Under the pieces are notes generated by a model. The model was not told the origin of the DNA. It ran no database searches and saw only the letters and a list, made by a program, of their open reading frames with translations. A stretch of DNA of 64,000 nt from Torymus aiolomorphi (Eukaryota; Arthropoda; Insecta; Hymenoptera; Torymidae), in the NCBI GenBank assembly GCA_036365515.1, contig CM070873.1, positions 40,679,807 to 40,743,806 on the forward strand. The letters run 5' to 3'. Below are positions 37,158 to 50,585 of the stretch, in pieces; the first letter of the stretch is position 1, and every line of letters starts with the position of its first letter. Both the position numbers and the translations under genes were made by a program.

Positions 37158-37640
37158 TCTCTCCCCACCTCCCTTATAATATAAAGAAAAAAAGCGAGCG
37201 GCGGCGGCGGGCGGGAAAAAAGCGCCCCGCGAATAGAATAGCGCGAGCGAGCGCGCGGGGGACAACAAAACAGAATGAAACACAAAGCGCCGTTTTCATA
37301 ATTAAAAAGATTGCGTATATTCCTCTCTCTCTCTCTCTCTCTCCTCTCGGGCTCTTCATTTTCCCCGCGCATTGTTTGGCCGCCTGGACGCCGCGAAATT
37401 TTCTTGGTCTTTTTAATCAGGCTGCGCAGCCGAGCCCTCCTCCTACCTCCTCTTCCTTCTGGGGTATATATGACGCGAGCTTACCGAATATTCTCTCGCC
37501 AGGGCTTTTTTATCCCTCGCGCACTGAGGCCGTTGGTCTAACCCTTTGCCGCGCGCAAGGATTCGTGATTCTCGCGAGAGCGGTTTTGGGCGCGCGCGAG
37601 GCGTGTAATCTGGTTTTTGGAGTTGATGTGGTGCTGCAAG
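36780..37640. other. GC-rich island with CT arrays
   Basis: 36781-36840 counts C 23 / G 2 and 37561-37620 counts C 11 / G 23. CT arrays at 37112-37163 and 37322-37342. GCTGCTGCTGCTGCGGCGCG near 36987. The long frames on the minus strand are arginine-glutamate repeats and not convincing. Confidence 0.45.
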
Positions 37641-38439
37641 ACACGCTTGTTTGAAAAATATAATAATTTTTGGTATTTTAAAAAAGGTCGGAATTAATAT
37701 AATGATTATTATAGGAAATACAAAAAAAACATATCAGACTAAAACATTCAAACGCGAAATAGAAAAAAAGTGCATATTTACAATTGCAGTTTTCTATTTC
37801 AAGTGATCCTATATTCAAAAAACGAAAAAAATTCGCCGAAATATGTGTCAGAGTCATTTTCTTCTTTTTTTTTAATTTGACGCTATGGAGAATATATACA
37901 CAGACATACATGCGTCTCTTTTAAAAGAATCTAAATTCAATCAAAAGGAAATTGAAAAAATTCAAACAAATTTTTTTCCCTGCGAGATAACGTATACTCG
38001 ACCCTGCCTCAAAAAAAAGATTTTCCGATGAAATTTAGGTGGGACCGAGATTGGTCAAGTTACTTTTGACCGCTTCATTTAATTCATATCTACATTTTGA
38101 TTTTTTATTACATGAATCAAGAATTGCCTACGTTACATTTCTGTATACAAAGTCACGCTGAAACCATGTAAGTCATGGAGTAAACATATTAATGGCGAAT
38201 TAAATCAATATGACAAACTACAAATCCTGGTTATAAATGCATAATAAATTCATCTCGTTAATGTATTCTATTAATATTCATTTGACAAAAAAGATATAAT
38301 TCATAAAAAGTAAACGATACACTAACAATAAAATGGTTAAAAACAATTCTTCTAAATATCAGACTGATTGCTCGTATAAGATTGATAAACCATTTGAAAT
38401 CTATTTCCCATACCAATATACGCTTCCCCATCCTAGTCA
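37641..38439. other. AT-rich non-coding stretch
   Basis: No feature recognised. Confidence 0.4.
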
Positions 38440-38920
38440 ACCAAGTGAAACACCCAGACATCCGTCCACCCGATCGCCAGTCACCTAAAAATCCGTCCTA
38501 CCACCTGATCCCCATATCGCATCCCACAATCCTCCTCCCTAATCCTAATCCAGCCACCTCAGTGTATCTAACTGCAACGGAAAAGGAAGAAAAACGTCGA
38601 TTCGAGCGGTCAAACGACTCTCTCTCTCTCTTTTTCTCCTACCCCCCAATCCACCCCTGTTACAGTAGTAGGGATAGCATATCACCGTCGCGTTATATCC
38701 CGCCCCCGGGGCGCACCAATGGGTGCACGCGCGGGGCGGCCGAGAGACCGGCGCAGTCGCGCTGCGCGTCGTTTGCAGGGAGAAACACGGAGGCTGCTGC
38801 CTGCCCCGAAGCTCAGTGTCTCGCCGACGGATTGTGTGAGATGAAGGGCTGAGAGATCGAGAGGATATAAGTGGTGTGATACAGAAGAAGAAGAAGAAGT
38901 AAGGACGTAAAGAAGGAAGG
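38440..38920 (+). promoter_or_regulatory. Probable promoter and 5' leader of the homeobox gene
   Basis: C-rich on the left and CG-rich toward the gene. A TCAGT initiator-like site lies at 38813-38817 without a TATA box at the right distance; TATAAG at 38866-38871 has no initiator behind it. A three-codon upstream ORF (ATGAAGGGCTGA, 38841-38852) would precede the main start if transcription begins at 38815. The TSS remains a guess. Confidence 0.4.
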
Positions 38921-41099
38921 ATGGCCGGACCGTATCTGTCGCCGCTGGGACCGCAGGCGGATCTACTCACGGAGTACATGTTCGGACGCCGTCGTCAGGT
39001 CAGTGTACGTTTCACCTACTAATTTTTTTCTCGATGTACCGCGGCTACTCTTTGGTTCTCTTGGGTCGCGAGGGCCGGGTGTTGAATTATATGTTAAGGG
39101 GTTCCGTGTGCATGATCGGAGTCGAACGCGCGAGTTGCGGGAGTCTATAGTAATGTGGGTACGATGACTTGTGTTTTAATAGAGACGCAATAGGACGACG
39201 TTCACGCCGCAGCAGCTGCAGGAGCTGGAATCGCTGTTTCAGAAGACCCACTATCCCGATGTCTTTCTCAGGGAGGAGGTCGCACTGAGAATCTCGCTGT
39301 CCGAGGCGCGCGTTCAGGTGAGTGAGGTGGACATCTTTTTGTTAGGTCGTAGTGACGAAGTTCGTGTTTTTATAATTGCATTTTCTTTTTTCTATAAAAT
39401 AACAAGGAATTACAAATTTATCGTATCGGATTGAAGTGACTGTTTAAAATGTTCCCTCTACCTAATTACCTAGGATAATAATACATTTTCAACATTCATA
39501 GTTTTTTTAATTCTTAACTCGGTCATTCACACTTTATTGTACAAACAATTGCAACAATTAGTTTCCCGTAAATCACATAATTAATTCAAAGTTCAATCAA
39601 CCAAACGGCAACCAGCCACTAGCTCATCCATCCACCAACCACTAACCAATCATTTCCTACAAATAACACTTCAAGAACATTGTGCCAAAACCACTACCAA
39701 CTAAAACCCTCTCCGCTCCCAGGTCTGGTTCCAGAACCGCCGTGCCAAGTGGCGCAAGCAGGCCCGACTGCAGCTGCTCCAGGACGCCTGGCGTATGCGC
39801 TGCCTGGGCCTGGGCAGCGCCGCCCCGTTACTCCTGCGACCGCCACACCCTGGACTCCCGGACAGTAGCGGTCGGCCTGACACAGGCTCACCACCGCCGC
39901 AGCAGCAGCAGCAGCAGCAGCCGGCTACGTCGCAGGCGCAGGTATCCGTACCCTCGCCCCAACACCAGCAGCAGCAGCCGGTGGTCGTGCCGCCGATGTT
40001 GTCGCCCGGAGAGAAGGTCGGACAGAGCGACGTCGGGGGGTTGGCTGTGTGCAGGGATTATAGGATCCTGCCGCCGCCGCATGGGTGAGTTTTTGTTTTT
40101 TAATGTTGGGTTTATTGAGGTTTGACCTTTTTAAGGTGGATCGGTTGCTGGTAAATTAGGGTTATTAATATTTATTGATATCGAGGAACAGTTTATGAAA
40201 CTTTTCTTTATACTGGAGTGTTGAGTTGTTTTTAAATCACGCTGTGTAGTTTGATTAGTGGTAATTATAAAATAGCAATAAACAATTGATGAATTTTGGA
40301 TTTGGTCGATGTATGTGGAAACATATTTGAAGCATTATAAGCCCATTTATCACAAATAGAAACAAAATGAAAGTAGCATAATTTCGCGTGTTCTAAAAAT
40401 TTGAACGACGAATTTGGTTACATCAACTTTCACGTTTCATTTCGAGATCTTACACTACTCAAGTACTGCCCCTGCGGTTAAAATGACCCGAAAAAATCAG
40501 AAAGGTACGGTTCCAAAATCAGCAAAGATGTAGACACACTTTTTCTGTTCCTTTCTTTTCTGAATCTTTCCGAATTTTGGTACCAGACAGGGATTAACCC
40601 CATCTTCTTACCACCAACCCCCTAACTTTCTCCGCACACCTTACAAAACGTCTCACCCTGCACCCTCAGATTCACGCTAACCCGCGACAAGACATCACCG
40701 GACCACCCGGCCATGACCAGCAAGTGCAGCGGCTGCGGTTCACCGTCGCGCGGCTGCTCTGCCAGTCCACCGGCCCTCTCCTCGTCCTCGGAAAGCGAGC
40801 GCGAGGGCGGCGGCAGCAGCAGCAACGGTAGCAGCAGTACGCCTCTGCTGCACCACCGGCCTCAGGACACCGAGATGGACCTCACCATGAAAGCTGTGCG
40901 CCAGCAGCAGCAGCAGGCGCCACCGCCGCCTCCGCTCTTCCATCACCTCCACCATCCGCATTTGCATCTACCGCCACAGCATCACTTGCACCAGGGACAT
41001 CATCTGCAGGCCCACCTCATGCATCCCGCTGATCTCAGCCCGTCGCACTCGCCCGACGAGCCCTTGGACGTCACGCTTAATGGCTCGAAGAAGCAGTAA
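38921..41099 (+). CDS. Paired-class (Q50) homeobox transcription factor, 334 aa
   Basis: Four exons join in frame: 38921-38998, 39183-39317, 39723-40084 and 40670-41099 (donors GTCAGT, GTGAGT, GTGAGT; total 1,005 nt with stop). The homeodomain covers about residues 26-85, starting [20 protein letters not shown], with helix 3 [11 protein letters not shown] and glutamine at position 50. An intron splits it between positions 46 and 47, as is common in PRD-class genes. The leader before it is only 25 residues. No paired domain and no OAR motif were seen. The tail has [13 protein letters not shown] just after the homeodomain, then poly-Gln, Ser-rich, Pro- and His-rich tracts and an end [11 protein letters not shown]. 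It should bind TAAT-type DNA sites in the nucleus. It resembles the fly orphan CG11294 type from memory, but aristaless, Drgx and unc-42 relatives are not excluded. The start is the first in-frame ATG, in the context GAAGGATGG. Confidence 0.9.
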
Positions 41100-42420
<1,321 letters not shown>

Positions 42421-42565
42421 GTATACATAGAGATAGAATGTCGAAGATGAATGCGAATTTCGTTGCGGTGCGCTGTTGCGCGCGAGGAGAAGAAGCCGAT
42501 CGCCGAGGGTCGATAAGCGATTGCGATTCTGTTGAGATTTGAAAAACTTAGTTCTGTAAGAGAGT

Positions 42566-42570
<5 letters not shown>

Positions 42571-42617
<47 letters not shown>
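42571..42617. repeat. (GA)n microsatellite
   Basis: About 23 GA units. The flanking 42421-42980 stretch is otherwise AT-rich without a recognised feature. Confidence 0.95.
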
Positions 42618-42620
<3 letters not shown>

Positions 42621-42979
42621 AAGAATTTTTTCAATCGCTTGGGATGTCTTAATTTCACGGCGCTTTAGATTGAGATTGATACTGAGATATAAGAGTTTTG
42701 CAAACGATTCAATGGAAGTTGGCCTTTTAAAAAGAACGTGTTTTGGAATATCGAGAAATAATAGGGGAATAAATTGAGATTGAAAGTTACAAATGTATTC
42801 TGCGTTGTAAAATATGATTACATTATGGTAACATCAATCAGATACATTTACCAAAAAATGTTTGCAAAATAAAAGAAATTTTTTTACATTACTCAAAGAT
42901 TTTTATTTAGGATTCAGTATACTTTATATTATTAATATTTATACTCATTAACAACTTATGGAGCAAAAAAACGATATAA

Positions 42980-43419
42980 ACAGCCCTTTTGCAAAAGAAA
43001 AAAACACTCTCATACACGACCATTTTCCAACCAAACCATCAATCAACTTATCGACCCTCGGCAACCGAACCATCACACACGTGTGATTTGTAACGCCCCT
43101 CAATCTCCCAACGACACCATTGAGCGTCACACATACACCGCAGCGCACACGTGTAACCTATGCGCGGCAGCGGAACACCGGCAGATCAGCGCACGGATAC
43201 GAAACAGAGAGACAGAGAAAAAAAGACGAAATAAAGAAAATAAAGAAAACTCGTCTGTTCCATTATTCCTCCCCACCTTCCCTGTAAGCAGGAGCGTCAC
43301 GCGATGATCGCGAGGGATAAGAGCGCGTCCGCGGAGTGCATAAATTCGATCGCGTCGCGTTGTGTAACGACACGCGGTATGCCGTTAATCGACGCGGATG
43401 TATGCATGCGTTGTTGTCG

Positions 43420-43487
<68 letters not shown>

Positions 43488-43565
43488 TTGTGCGTGCGTG
43501 CGTGCGTGCGTGCGTGTGTGCGTGCGTGCGTGCGTGCGTGCGTGCGCGTGTGTGTGTGTGTGTGT

Positions 43566-43601
<36 letters not shown>

Positions 43602-43720
43602 TTTGTTGAATTAAAGATTTTTAGATGCTGAGTGCTGGGGAAGAGCTGGTTGATCGATCGGTGTTGATTTGTATTGATTTTACAATGGTACATGTATTAC
43701 GCTTTTATTCGGTAGATTTT
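42980..43720. other. GC-rich island with left-C / right-G skew
   Basis: The left flank is C/A-rich (CAACCAAACCATCAATCAAC near 43028), the centre is GC-rich with CACGTGTG near 43078, and the right half is a long GT/CGTG array. No gene is supported. Confidence 0.45.
43421..43598. repeat. Compound (GT)n-(CGTG)n-(GT)n array
   Basis: GT units, then CGTG units at about 43493-43546, then GT again with one TA interruption. About 178 bases; it makes spurious frames on both strands. Confidence 0.96.
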
Positions 43721-44499
43721 AGTATGGTTCCTCGATCCGCTTTTCTTTTGCATTATATATTAATCATTTTCAATGATCAATTATTCTTAACGCAATAAGA
43801 AAATTTGTTGGCTTGTTAGTGACGCAATCAGGTAAAAAGATCTCCAGTAAAATTAGAAACAATAATTCGTTACAACTGAATTCGCAATAACTACTTGAAA
43901 AAAATCATTTCAATATCATATGCATATTCAGCAAAAATAATTATACTACGGTAAATTTGAATCACAATAACAATTCCACGCTAATTATTTTGATTTTCCT
44001 CCGAGCTTTCCGTATAGTAGCGAATAATTTTCGCGATTCTCCGCGGTAGACGATTTTCTCGACTCTGCAGTTTTTACTATAATAAGCCACAATAATGGGA
44101 TACAGCGTAAATTACTGTTTACAGTGCTGTATATATACTCTGTACACGGCGATTCCTCGTAAAATTTAGGTCACGCCTTATAATTCCATGCGCGAGTCCT
44201 CGTATAATATGTATAGGAATATCGCGCAAATTTATCTACTCTACTTTGTGATATCTTTCGGTTTTGCATAGCAAGCACAATGGTTTTACGTTAAAATAGT
44301 ATCCGAATGTAATATATATAACGAATTTAATTTCCAATCAAGGCCTTATAATCTACATACTCTTAGTAAATATACAAAGCTATATAATTAAATAATTATA
44401 GGTGAATTAAATTTTTATTTCAGGAACTTATATTCTTTCAGGAATCCCTACAGATAAACTACGCAGTTTCGTAATAACAATTAAAGTAAGTAACCCTTC
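43721..44499. other. AT-rich non-coding stretch
   Basis: No feature recognised. Confidence 0.4.
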
Positions 44500-45090
44500 A
44501 ATTACTATAACACTTATAGCTTTAACCTCGTGAGCTTATTAGAATAACGAAATACATATCCCCCAAACAAAAAAATTCATCACAGCGATACCGACCCTGT
44601 AAGTCTACACGCACGAGACCGAATCTCGTTCCTACCAGTATACAACACACTACTATAATACGCCTCATTACTTCGCTCATCTCCGTCATTTTCTCGCCAT
44701 CGCGTTGCAAGGATGCTTTGCATGCACGCCTGCGCCTATCTCTATGTGCGTGTGTTGGGATATATATCTTTCTCTCGATCGGCCGCGTCGTTAACGGGAA
44801 CCGCTCGCCTACTTCGAGACGCGAGCCGAGCGTTTATCCAATTGAGGCCGCGAACGTCTATGTGTGTATATATATATATATGTGTATAATACTTATACGT
44901 GTATAATAGTACACATAATGGAGAACGTCTTCCTGGCTTTGTTATTGTTCCTGTGTTATGCGAGCCGAGTCGGCGGAATTGCGACTCGGAAGATCGCACG
45001 TGGCTCGTTTGGACTCGGATAATTCTTTCAGATGATTATGGATTTGTTAGTTTGATAACTAATATAATTTTCGTTTTTGTTTTTTTTTTC
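44500..45090. other. GC-rich island
   Basis: C/A-rich left (CCCCCAAACAAAAAAATTC near 44561), mixed centre with a TATATATATATA run near 44869, right end T/G-rich. No gene is supported. Confidence 0.4.
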
Positions 45091-46369
45091 TTCACGCAGT
45101 TGTTCGCTGAAATTTAGTATAACGATGATTGATTTATATTTAAAAATGACGTGAGTTCAGTGTACGCGAGAATGAAATTTCTTGCTTATTTTCATTTGCT
45201 ATCGGAGAAAAATGTTTTGCTATTGAAATGAGATGAGCGTATCAGTGCTATTGGGAAATCTTCCCGCATTGTGAGATAACTGGTTTACCCTACACCGCCC
45301 GCATGCCATAATAGTCAAGTTTCGAGTAACATGTTGCTGATTAAACAAAATAGAAGTTTTCGTAAACACATTACCGACAAAGCTACACACATAATATTGT
45401 GCCTTATAATCAACCATAAAATGCAAAATGTGCGCGATAAAAAGCGATGAGCGTGCCGGCCAAGTGAGAGAGAACAACATTGCGTGATTCACGCCGATTT
45501 ATTGAACGGCTCGTGTACGTTTACACTATACGCTTACAAAGAAATACAAAGCAACTTTAGCGGATGAGCGAACTATATACGCGACGCATTACTTATTATC
45601 ATATTCTGAATTGTGAATGAAAGAGCGGCCCCGCGCGGGCGCGACCGGTGTGATAAAGATTATTCGTATCGCCGAGAAGAGAGCAATCTCGCATGTCGCC
45701 GCAGTGTGATGATAGTGCACTGAATTGCGAGAAATTAGCTGCTAATGTTGTGCCTGTGGGAGTTTGCTATATTCAAATGCTTCGGCAGAAAGAATTTTAT
45801 CAGGTTGTTACGGTAGAAATACATATATACGGCGTTTCGAGGAGTTTGCTGTTCTCGTGCATTTTATTCAAATTCAAAAAGTTCTTGATATTTCCGTCAT
45901 TCCGTGGATATGTGTCAATGATTCTCGGCAGAGGTCAATATTCGATGACGAATCAATATCCATTTTTTATGCATATTTCATATGCATTGATGATATTGGA
46001 GATTTGAGATTGCTATTGATTAAAGATTAGCGTTGTTACCTAAATATACAAATTATCGTTGATATAAATATTTAACTATAGTTCTTGATGATATTTCATA
46101 GATTTTCCTATTGCGTTTCAAAATGGTTCTCATGAATATTTAACTATCCACTCATCATTTAAATATTCAATAAAAATTGCCAGGCGATTGTTACTTATAC
46201 GATAAACAAGCATCTTGGAATCATTGTTCGATAATTAAACGTTTTTTAATCTGTTTTATCTTAATCCTATAGTACTGAATGTATACGCACCGCATTGAAG
46301 AAACATTGAGTATAGGCTTCAATCGTACATCGAAATTTTCAACATTCCATTCAATATACATCTATAAAG
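45091..46369. other. Mixed non-coding stretch
   Basis: A small CG-rich patch (GCGGCCCCGCGCGGGCGCG) lies near 45626. The reading frames of about 100 residues near 45.7-46.0 kb have no recognisable domain. Nothing else supportable. Confidence 0.35.
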
Positions 46370-47170
46370 CCTACGCACAAATACAAAAACTTCATACTAC
46401 CTCGTTAAGACTGTCATAACTGAACCAATCCCTTTATCGATATCGAACGAGCGTTTTTCCATCACTTAGAAAAAAATTTAGTAAACATTACAAGTAATGT
46501 CCACCGATTGTGAAACCCCAAACAATTGCCAGAAATATTGGAAAATTATTGCATTGCACTATAAAATTTCTTATAGTATGGTGATTATCTGGATCTTAAC
46601 AGTCTGCTTTACAAAACACCAGCAAAACATCTCAGTTCTCGCTTCCTTTCCACCAACCACTACAAAACCCCTACGACACTCCAAGTCTCCAAGCACTTCC
46701 ACCTGCACCCGCAAGACGATAACCACCAACCTATATATATACCCAGCGCATATACGACCCGCTACTTATACTAATTTCTTTGATCCAAGCCAGAGAGCTG
46801 CGCATACCATCATTGATCGCCAGCGAGTAAGTATAACCCACGCGCTCGCCGGCGAGTATAGCTCACATGAGGTAACGAACGCGCGTGTACAACTTACACG
46901 TACGGTAGGTACGTATATATCGCCGGCGCGCGCCGCCGGAGAGAGTCAGTACGCACGGGACCGACGAACGGCGCACGAGTGTCGAGGGGAGAGAGAGTCT
47001 ATTATGGCTCGGTGACGGATCAGCTGCTGCCGAAGTTGAAGAGGTGACCTCGGCGTGAAAGCGCTGTTATATAGTATTTATTGTAGAGGTACGTGTGTGT
47101 GTCTGTGTGTGGGGGGGTTTTAATGGTTTATTATTGAAAAGATTGGTGGTTTTTTTTAATTGTAAGTGGC
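46370..47170. other. GC-rich island, candidate upstream promoter
   Basis: Left flank C/A-rich (CCACCAACCACTACAAAACC near 46649), right flank G/T-rich (GTGTGTGTCTGTGTGTGGGG near 47093). The centre holds TATATAT about 34 bases before a TCAGT (46946-46950). The frame of 172 codons at 46497-47015 follows the C-rich bias and is not accepted as a gene. Confidence 0.4.
46914..47088 (+). promoter_or_regulatory. Candidate TATA/Inr promoter and first non-coding exon
   Basis: TATATAT at 46914-46920 is followed by TCAGT at 46946-46950 (predicted TSS 46948). About 140 bases on, AGAG/GTACGTGTG near 47088 is a good donor. The hexosaminidase has an acceptor at 51780 ahead of its start codon, so this could be its 5' exon across a 4.7-kb intron. 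Purely inferred. Confidence 0.3.
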
Positions 47171-49279
47171 TTTGGCCTTTCACTTCTATTTTAAAATAAA
47201 AAAAAAAATATATTTTGCCTTGAGTATTAATACGTGGGTGTTTCGGGTTTCTTGGCGTTCTTTCATTTAACGAGGAGATAATTTTAATTTAATTAAGAAA
47301 AATGTGTATGCCAAGAAATTTTGAAAAATTTTAGTGAACAGGAAATTTGTTATTTGCATCAAAAACTTAATCATAAATTCAACCACAAATACCACTTATA
47401 ATATTTAATTTCGTGCTACGGATCGACATTTTAAAATTTGAATTTAATGGATGAAAAAAATTATTTTTTTTTTTTTAAATTGAATAGTTAAATTTTTTTG
47501 CATACATATACGCGTGAGAATAAGGCTAAGAGCGCGCCAAATCTTCTGAATTAATAATGGCATTAGTGCACGCGAGAACAGCTGCTTTTGATGATGCGGC
47601 TTGAAATGAAGTGTGAAACCGGCGCAATAAGGTCACGATTGTTATTCTCGGGTTACTTAGTCTTAGAGTTTGGCTAAGAATATCACATTAAAAACTATAT
47701 CATTATATACCGTTACATACGTGATGTAGAGTCTTCTACTTATAGACGTCTTTGTTAAAGATACCTGCCACTTACGATATTACAATTTATGGTAACATTA
47801 ATTTAGCGACATAAAAAAAACTACTCCTTTTTCATATATACCTACGCTTCTTTTGTTGCGACAAACGAAGGCTTCGAGAGCTATGAATCAATTTTAAAAA
47901 GAAATTACAATTCAAGAAGTATAAACTACTCCCCGCGCATAATCGTCGCTTACTCAGATACGCGTATGACATAATAGCGGCTTGTATGTAAATAAGCTGT
48001 CTCCCGATCACGAAAGCGAATGGATAGAACATCTCACATGTAGAATTGCCGACAGATAAGAAAATAAGTTTTTTCAATATCAAAACGATTCGACCTTGAA
48101 AGTCGCATTACCCGGTTTATTGCTATCGTTAAATTTAAATGATAATAATTATTTGCCGGATAAATAAGAAACTTCATATAGGAAAAGCCTACTGAGAATC
48201 CAAGTCGAATGATGCCTCAATTCAAAAATGGCCGTGTCCTTAATTACTGCTATATTGATCGCGGTTGTTTTTGTTCGAGCGGGTAATTACATCTTCAATT
48301 AGCGCTTTAAAACGTATTGCTTTTACAAAAAGCCATATTATAATTGAAAGATTAGGGGCTCCGATAGAACGCCATACGAAGGTCTTAAGCTGGTTCATTA
48401 TAAATAGCGTGCTCCAACGCCATTAATCACAATTTATCAACAAAAAAACCTTTACAGATACTTTTTACCAAAGAAAATTTTGTCGAACGACTGTCCGGCC
48501 AAAAAAAAGAGGAGATCGATAATCGAGTATAGCTGTGTACGGCTCATCGTACATTCGCTTCTGATAAATTATTATGGAGACTCTACATCATCTACCTACG
48601 CAGTTTTGAAAACCGGAACGAGTTGCTGCCGCGAATCGATGCGAAAATACAGACGAGGCGCCGGAAAGTCTAGAGATGAAATTCTATAAAGCGTTGTTCT
48701 TTTATTGGATGTGGGAATTCGGAAGTGACACATTCGGTATCTCAGATATAACGATAAAACGATTGAGTAAAGTAGCTACCGGTAGGTAGCTTAAATTAAG
48801 TACAATGCCTCCCTAATGTCATTAATCATTACTTAGCATGCTTTGAGCATTAGATCAACTTGCGCCGGTATAGATTATCTATTTTTCGCTTTCTTTTGTG
48901 TACACAGATGCCTCTTTAAAGGTTCCTATACTGTGCTTTATCTGCGTAAACGCCGATCCAACTATCTTTATCTACGCCGAAATCAGGAGTAATTGGGTAA
49001 ACCCGACAAAGGTTGATAGACAATCATCGCCTGCTATACAGAATTTTAATGCTCCAACAAATGTCGTGCGAATGTACGACCATAAATAATGGAGATAAAT
49101 TCGATGTATACTTAGTCATTACAACACAGACATATTTTTCTCTGAACATAATGCCGTAATATTTCATGCGTATGCAATGTACTTATTCTAAAAAAAAATC
49201 AAAGTATAATTTCTGTCGCGGCGACGTTATCGCGATCGACCATTGTGATGATTCGCGGCAGAATAACCCACGTTATCTC
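47171..49279. other. Mostly AT-rich non-coding stretch
   Basis: Short frames only. No RNA gene, repeat or domain recognised. It would be intronic if the candidate promoter at 46.9 kb serves the hexosaminidase gene. Confidence 0.4.
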
Positions 49280-49980
49280 GCGAAGCAAACAGGAAAAAAC
49301 CGAACTATACATGCGTGGCTAGTACAAACACCATACATTAATTAACTGAACCAAGAACAAAACTGCCCGTGGAGTCGAAGTCGTCGACCTCAACCTTCTC
49401 AGCACGCGCAGAAAGAAAAAAACGCTTCTCTGCTCGCGCGACCCAGACTATAAGTATGCCCACAATTAAACGCTCGCGCAAAAATAGACGGCACAGCACA
49501 CATTTCTACTCTACCTACGTTTATCGCCCTCTCTTTCACTCTTCTTCCTTCTCTGCGCGACTCTACACCACGCGCGCACGCATACACACTAACTCGCGCT
49601 CAGTCTCGGAGCAACAGCTGAGCTGAGCGAACGCAAGCGAGCGAACGCGGGAACAATGGGGGCCAAAGCGTCGGCGTCGCTGGAGAGACGCGGAGAAGCC
49701 GGAGGATGTAAATAAATATCGAGACGCGTGCGGGTGGATCTATCGCCTCGTGAGTGTGTATGTACGTGAATTGATGGATTATCGGTGTGATGGGAGGGGA
49801 GTTGAGTACCGAGGAGATGGTTATGTAAGTGGAGGAACAGGTGCGAGCTGTCGGTGCGTGGATGCTAGTGGGGAAGTGGAAGTTTGGTGTATCGATGTGT
49901 GTCTGTGTGTGTGGGTGAGCGTCCTTGGGATTGGAATGGTTGGCGTTGTGATGAGAGTGGAGTGACGGTTTGTTTAAAAT
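49280..49980. other. GC-rich island, candidate 5' exon
   Basis: C/A-rich left half, switch near 49600, G/T-rich right half (GGTGTGATGGGAGGGGAG near 49784). A TCAGT at about 49599 precedes an ATG at 49655 whose frame reads MGAKASASLERRGEAGG before a stop at 49712; a possible donor GTAAAT follows GGAGGAT at 49709. Whether this is a coding exon is open. Confidence 0.3.
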
Positions 49981-50585
49981 ATAATAATGTAGATTGTTTA
50001 TTGTAACAACAACATTAACATTTTTTACATCCGTGAACTTTTACTCCAGAAAGAAAAATTTTTCATTCGTGTTTTAACAATACTTGATCGAATATCAATA
50101 TTTTGCGAATCGTTAGTTAACATAAAATATGACAACAAAATGATTCTGCTCATTAAGAATTTGGTGCATGACGGTACGCGCAATTTCACGGACGCCGCGT
50201 GCTACCAGAAGAAGTGTGGCGTCGATTTGCGGGAGGACCGAGTTGAGTGTAATTTTTTTGTGAGTCGGTTGTTACGCTCCAGTTCAACCGTTTCTTGCTC
50301 CGAACTGAATATCGGGGCGATTTGCATGAGTACATTAAAATGTTACTACGTTTGAAGAAAAATTAATAACTTGGCTTTCATAAACAATAACAATGATAAG
50401 CTCCGAGTAAAGATGCTCATTCGTTAAATATAATAGCATTTTTTTCCTAGAAAAAGAAAATTGTTTAGTTGCTTACATAATACATCAAACTTTTCGTTGT
50501 AAGAAAAAATTAATAATGCAACCATCTACGGAGATAATGTATGCAGAGAAACGTCAAACTCGTAACTTTTCTTCTAAAGTTCAAT
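49981..50585. other. Non-coding stretch with a short unexplained ORF
   Basis: A 71-codon frame at 50140-50355 has a GC-richer, codon-like middle (DAACYQKKCGVDLREDRVE), but no recognisable domain and no splice support. Otherwise AT-rich. Confidence 0.3.

Noticed and set aside
36866..37372. 168-codon minus-strand frame
   Set aside because: Dominated by arginine-glutamate repeats from CT arrays and alanine runs from GCTGCT repeats; no splice support.
38382..38852. 156-codon frame just upstream of the homeobox start
   Set aside because: Lies in the C-rich 5' flank and ends in the leader; no domain. The short uORF at its end is reported with the promoter instead.
38545..38979. 144-codon minus-strand frame over homeobox exon 1
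   Set aside because: Antisense to a well-supported coding exon and its leader.
38921..41099. Homeobox gene as a Hox-cluster member
   Set aside because: The homeodomain is paired-class (position-46/47 intron, [13 protein letters not shown] start), and no neighbouring Hox gene is present.
46497..47015. 172-codon plus-strand frame
   Set aside because: It follows the C/A-rich bias of an island, has no recognisable domain, and overlaps a more plausible promoter or leader.
50140..50355. 71-codon frame as a gene
   Set aside because: Its middle looks codon-like, but there is no family match, promoter or splice evidence; it is only noted as unexplained.
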